Below are positions 58,901 through 64,000 of a stretch of 64,000 bases of DNA, one piece after another. A program made the position numbers and the translations under genes. Where the stretch lies: the NCBI GenBank assembly GCA_017893485.1, contig CM030362.1:260452255-260516254 (forward strand), written 5' to 3'. The notes beneath the pieces were generated by a model. The model was given only the letters and a program-made list of their open reading frames with translations. It did no database searches and was not told the origin of the DNA. The stretch is from Hemerocallis citrina (Eukaryota; Streptophyta; Magnoliopsida; Asparagales; Asphodelaceae). Every line of letters begins with the position of its first letter. The first letter of the stretch is position 1.

Positions 58901-61900
58901 CACTTCTCTTCGTACAATTTCACAAGAAATTAAAAACTTTTGTTACATCAGAGTTACATTTGCAATACATATTTACAGAGGAAGCAATTTACAACAATTA
59001 GATGAATAGAAATGTACAACACTTGAATCATTCTTTATGCAACATGCATACTTTAGTCTTGTTAATCACTTTATCCTGCATAGAAACTGTGGGCACGTCA
59101 GTTCATTCAATTGATGCTAGGATATAATACATCAATTTTCTCTTACTTGGAAAGCACAAACTTGTCCCAAACAGAACTACGAGGACTATCCTATTGATGT
59201 CGTGTTGTGCAGTGCACTTAGTCCTTAATGTAGTTATGTATGTTACATGAGACTAATGCGCACTTGTTCAGATTCTATGCATCCCATACTACATAGGTCC
59301 GAGGGTAAGCCCTTAATCGTTCTTCATCTTGTAGGGTTCAATCCCTCGTCATGACTTAAACTACTACAGTAACTACGATAAGTATTCTAGATGTTCTACG
59401 AGTTACAAGCTCATGTCCAGACAGCCTGGAGGGGAATCCCACGTCATGACATGACGCACCATGTAGAACCTATGGACAATTCAGCCTCCATCATGGGACA
59501 TGACACCACCCGTAGTCACCAAACACCCCACGAGCGCCGCCTGCGGTACGGACTACTGGAGACATATCCACGTCATGAAACGGCGCATCGTGTAGACAGC
59601 CTGTGAATATTCTCACGTAGTAGCTCCGAGGCCCTCATACTCGTGTTTTTCTCTTACTTTCGTCACATCTTCACTATGTGTCTAGTCCTTAATTATTTGA
59701 ATCATGAATAAAATCAATCATCTAGAGTTAGCCTTTCCACTATACTGATTTTAACCATTTATATAACATTACCCCAAGTCTTGGTCTTTTCATTTCAATT
59801 CTCAGTTCAACTATTTCTTTTCAATGCCAGTATGAGGCTTAGCTACACTCTAGTTCTCAATTTCACTTCATAATCACAAAATTGAGTTTTCATACTCATA
59901 AAGTCTTTTTCATAACTCAACATAATTTCCATTTCTTTTCTATGAATCAATTTCATACCTAAGTTCAATTTCGATTTATAACTTTCTCTTTCAAGATTAA
60001 TCTCAATAAATCCATTTAATTCTCGTACTATTATTTCTTTCCTTCAAAATCAAAATCATATTTTTCATTTAACTTTCAAATGCATGACTTGCACAAATTA
60101 TTGAAATAAAATTTCATAAATAAACATTCTTTAATTCTTCTCATACAAGATCTTCTTTATAAATTAGGTTGAATTTTCCCATGAATTAAATCACATTTTA
60201 TACTTATGCAAATGTCCATTTATAGAAGTCTACTCAATTTTTTACTTTTCAATCTCTTTTATTTAAGTCGAAATATTGTATAAATATTTTTCATGAAGTC
60301 CCTATAATTTCAGAATAGTTATAGTATTTTTTTGAGATTTTTAAAAGTCAAAAATCAACTAAAAGAGTTAAAAACCAAAAAAAGTGGTTTATATGCTAAA
60401 CTCAGTAATCGAACCCGCAACCCAAAGCCACCCGCAGCTACAGTGCAGCGCACTGTGGCACCTTAGCTAACTAGAAAGGCCAGAGCGCAATAGCGATAGA
60501 AGTAGGGGTTTAAACCCATATGAATTCATTCTCTGTTCTCGGATTTTTCTCAAAAAAAATAAAACAAAAAAGGCTTATGCCCAGTTTCGAACCCGAGACC
60601 CAAGCCTAAACCCACGCGCTACAGTAAGAGCACCCGAATGCACCCAATAACCAATAAGTCCAAGTGACTAACCTGATATGGGTTGGGTTTTAGGGGTTAT
60701 GATTTAGGTTTTTGTTCACTTCGAATTTTTATAAAAATAACTATTTTAAAATTATTTTCTTCTCAAATTTCATTCTAAAATTCCAAAATATAGTTTTTAT
60801 GCATTTCTAATATGTCCGTAAAAATAAACTTAATTTTTGACATAAAAAGCATAATTTTCCTCTTTACATACATTTTTACCTACAATTTCGAAAATGCGCA
60901 TACAAGTGTAGTTTCTTTATAATTTTGCATTCAAACTTTCCATAGCTCTCTTTTATTATTTTTGTTATCATTATACAATCATTTCAGCAGCCATTTTCCC
61001 ATTTTTCATGCCATTAACAAGTGAATTAATAAAAATCACATTTTGCATGGTTATCATTTCAATTAACTTAACATACAATCATACTTTCTTAATTTAACAC
61101 AAGAATATAAATCATGGTAGCATGGTAAGTTCTAAGATAATAATCACAATTTGCATTAATTAACAATCTTTTTAATAAGCATTTCTACCAATTGCAATTT
61201 GTCTCATTTCATAACTCATGTCTAAATCAACTAGAGTTTTGTTCTCAATTTTATGAAATAATCCCCTAGCATGATGTCTAATTAGAAGTTCGAGAAAATC
61301 ACCCACATTTAATGGAGAGAAAACACAAGAACTCTTAAAAGATCTCCTAGAATGAACAAGGGAAGCCTTCTCATCCTAGATTGAGCCACCAATTTGACTT
61401 CTCCTCCTAGCTTGATGGTACTTGAGCTCCTTCTTCTTGCTCCAATGGTAGGCCGGCCTAGCTTGGGAAGGGAACACACACAACTAGCACTCAATCTTTT
61501 AACTCACAACACTCCTAATCTTGTACTCACAAATTTGTCTTTCTTTCTTTCTTTCTTTCTATTCTGCTCTTTTCAATTCTTTTTCAAGTGTAAATGTGAA
61601 TGAGTGAAGGGGGTATTTATACTAATTTGGAGTGCAAATGGAAGGCTAGGATTGGTCCAAATGGTTAAGGATCAAAGGCCATGATAAATTAGGGAGTTGT
61701 AGCAACTACCCATGATGGAGCAACCACCTCCCCACTTCACCCATGTCTCCCTCTCTCTTTGCACAATCCGGCCTACACTTTGGGTGCACTTGCACGTGCT
61801 AGTGCAATGCACATGCAAACTAGTACCCCCCATTTATAAGTTGTTCATGTAAATTTATTAGTTGTTTACCAAATTAGTCTACACTACAAGTTAGTTTATT

Positions 61901-62722
61901 TAAAAGAGAAAATTAGATTGATGGGCTCACTAATGGGCCAATTAACCATGCGCACTTAATAAAATAATTAATTAATTAATTATAGTGGGCTAGAAAGAGA
62001 TAATTAGGCCTAGGATTTAATTAGGCATTTAAAAATAGTCTTTTTGGAAAATAAAGAGAATAATTACTTGTTCATGCTATAAAGAAATATTTTTCTAGAA
62101 AAATATGCATATGAAATTATATGTGCAAAACACGTAAAATCACAAAATCTTCATAAATAAAAATTCAGGGTGTTACACCCCGAGCTGCCCTGGGGAGTGA
62201 AACTCTGTGGGGGCTCCGCTGCCTTCGGCATGGATGCCTTTATGTTCGTAACAACCTTTGAGGAGGTTTGGAGTGTTGACGTCGTTTCGACTATAGGTTT
62301 TGTTCTAGTGTAAGGACGAGGGTAGCGGAGTTGGGGAAACCCTATATCCGTCAGGTCCTTTGTTGATCAATGCGGGCAAGAGGATTAGAGAAAGGCCCGG
62401 TGAGTGAGATTCTACGGGAAAGGCTCTAAGTCCATCGGCAGTGAGCCCTGGTGTCTGCATATCAGCTTTTGGTAAGGTCCGGGGAGACATAGATACAGCA
62501 ACACACCATGGGTCCAGTCGTGACGGAGTAAGCCTGGGACTGTAACCCCAGCCGTGACGGAGTAAGCCTGCGGTTGAGATCCCAGGCATAATGGGTAAAA
62601 CACAAGGTAATGGACACCACTATTGACAGCAGTGACTGGAGTAAGCCGGACGACTGCAGTCTCACCACCACTGGAATCAGAGACAGGAGGGAGCACAAGA
62701 GTAGGATGCATAGCGGGGGATC
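55979..62722 (+). repeat. Copy 2 of the 4.6-kb block: X2 LTR part, split by Y
   Basis: Colinear with X1 (48222-51519) from TGTAACAACCCGG to GCGGGGGATC, where it breaks off; the last 530 bp of the LTR are missing. It is interrupted by LTR Y at 58847-62177. Because the left flank TGAAT and its surroundings equal those of X1, it arose by duplication, not by a new insertion. Open frames inside are the counterparts of those in X1 and are not genes. Confidence 0.87.
58847..62177 (-). mobile_element. Y: 3.3-kb solo LTR inserted in X2
   Basis: Flanked by a perfect CCCCG duplication (58842-58846, 62178-62182); X1 shows the empty site (GACCCCGAGCTGCC near 50973). The minus strand starts TGTAACACCCTGAATTTTT (62177) and ends GGGGTGTTACA (58847). 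The TATA box AGTATAAATACC reads leftward at about 61612-61622. The blocks shared with X and W lie near its end (complements at about 59090-59110 and 59270-59295), agreeing with leftward orientation. Confidence 0.9.
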
Positions 62723-62740
62723 AGAGACTATTTTCCTTAA

Positions 62741-64000
62741 TCAAACCACAAAGAATGAACAATGCTAATGCCACGATATATCCTGGTTCGGACCTCCCGA
62801 CCTACATCCAGTCTCCAAGCAACCCACTTGAGATTTTCCACTATTCTTGAAAAAATATAAGAATACTTTACGACCTTTGACAACAACTATGTCAAATCCG
62901 TAGACCTCTCTCACCACTCGAGAGAGCAAGACCTGACTCTACAACCTAGAGTGACACTGACTCTACACCAATAGTCCTTGTCTCCAACCGAGAGGACCAC
63001 TTTCACAAACCGAGAGTAAACGACAAAAAAATGGAAGATTACAATAACCTAAAGCCTAGTTTTTTAGTGCTTTTTGTTGAGAGGCTAAAGGTTAACTTCT
63101 AACTTCAGTCTAGAACGAAATCTTTGTTATACAAGACTGAAATTTGAGAACCAAGTCATAGAGAATGAGAGTATTAGAAAACTTGAGTTCTTTTTTCACA
63201 AAAAGTAAGAAGACTTGTTAATCAATTGTGGGAACCTTTTCCAAAGGGATTCTAGACTCTATTTATAGAGTTAGAATCTCCAAGACGTTGGGAAACAGTT
63301 CCACAACTGCCATAAAACGGCTGTAAAAGATTTGAATTTGAAAAACAAATTTTAAACTTCAGAAAATTGTCAAACCTGCTTGAACAGACGAATGGGTTTC
63401 CATAAGAGTCGACTGGTTAGAGGTTGAGTGAGTTCAGTCTGTTTCATACTAGAACAGTCGACTGCTTGCTAGAGTAAGTCGATTGGTACTTGACAGATGA
63501 ACTTATACAAGCTTCTTTTGACTTTTTGATTTTAGTAAACGTTATTTTTATTCTTAGGGGATGTGTGAGTGTGTGTGACAAGGCTTTTTACAAAGAATTC
63601 TAAGACATACAAATATTACAAATAGATTACAAGACACCTGTTCTTTTAGCTAAACACTTTTGAAGCTCTAGTATCTTGATCTTGCATCTTGAAGTCGTTC
63701 TTGTCTGTGTGGCTTGATATAGTGCTTTTGAAATCTTCACCATTGTATGTGAACACTTTAAGTATACACTGCATAGGATATGTAAGATAGAACAATTGTC
63801 TATTGTGTTGTAGTCATCAAAATCAAGAATTTATAGTACTTTGGGCATTTCATATATCAGAAATACTATAGTGTGAAGAATTTATATGTTTATGTATTTT
63901 TAATGTAGTGTTAAAAAAATGCACTCATCCCCTTCTCTCTCTCTCTCTCTCCACCGACCAAACATCCCATCACCACTATATAGTGTAGGAGTATTTTGGT
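62741..64000. repeat. Copy 3 of the 4.6-kb block (start), to window end
   Basis: Colinear with 46891-48200 and 54682-55957. It begins TCAAACCACAAAGAATGAAC after an 18-bp filler (62723-62740) that matches neither neighbour. The window ends inside the spacer, about 45 bp before a third X LTR would be expected. Confidence 0.87.

Noticed and set aside
60400..60620. tRNA-like phrases (TCGAACCCGCAACCC, TTCGAACCCGAGACCC)
   Set aside because: They resemble T-arms only. No acceptor, D or anticodon arms at the right distances; they lie in LTR Y.

Overview
This is nuclear DNA of a flowering plant: AT-rich and dominated by nested plant transposable elements (LTR retrotransposons of Ty3/gypsy and Ty1/copia type, a CACTA element, a LINE, a small Helitron, MITEs). 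There are plant-style promoters and introns and one ordinary plant host gene. No bacterial operon, CRISPR array, rRNA or tRNA was seen. The species cannot be named from the sequence.

Layout. 1-873: 3' end of a non-chromoviral LTR retrotransposon (E1); an inverted relative (E2) lies at 21025-23260 and carries a 57-bp minisatellite. 874-3632: about 30 units of ~60-bp satellite-like repeats. 3633-4318: a third, related LTR (S). 4374-15325: a degenerate CACTA (En/Spm) element, transcribed leftward, with subterminal GTCGTTGC repeats, transposase remnants, an inserted 2.5-kb solo LTR (D), and a captured four-exon piece of a host amidase (FAAH-like) gene. It is flanked by a 464/477-bp direct duplication instead of a 3-bp target duplication. 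15800-19600: host locus A, with a LINE in its promoter region, the only intact host gene (a secreted pectinesterase-inhibitor-like protein, 17956-18465) and a 177-bp Helitron. 19627-20269: MITE. 20448-21024: hAT-like remnant.

23261-26890 has no recognisable gene. 26891-27410 is an LTR with a primer binding site on the minus strand (V). 27411-44246 is a decayed chromovirus-like Ty3/gypsy element (E) with gag, protease, reverse transcriptase, RNase H and integrase remnants. Its gag and protease reading frames appear to be interrupted by two GT-AG introns. Two solo LTRs were later inserted into it (inverted LTR3, 31561-36044; copia-like LTR K, 36778-38026).

44247-64000: an LTR fragment (W), then locus B, an old paralogue of the sequence upstream of the host gene at locus A, cut off by TE debris at 52816 before any coding sequence. 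Locus B took an insertion Z and a 3.8-kb solo LTR (X1). A 4.6-kb block spanning Z and most of X1 is present again at 54682-62722 and begins a third time at 62741. The second copy was afterwards split by another solo LTR (Y). A copia RT-RNase H remnant lies between copies 1 and 2.

The window is therefore a record of nested insertion, solo-LTR formation and segmental duplication around one small host gene family. The most informative points are the long duplication framing the CACTA element, the amidase capture, the intron candidates in element E, the PMEI lacking its N-terminal hairpin, and the tandem 4.6-kb block. Boundaries given to the base rest on target-site duplications read directly; family names rest on recognised motifs, not on database searches.
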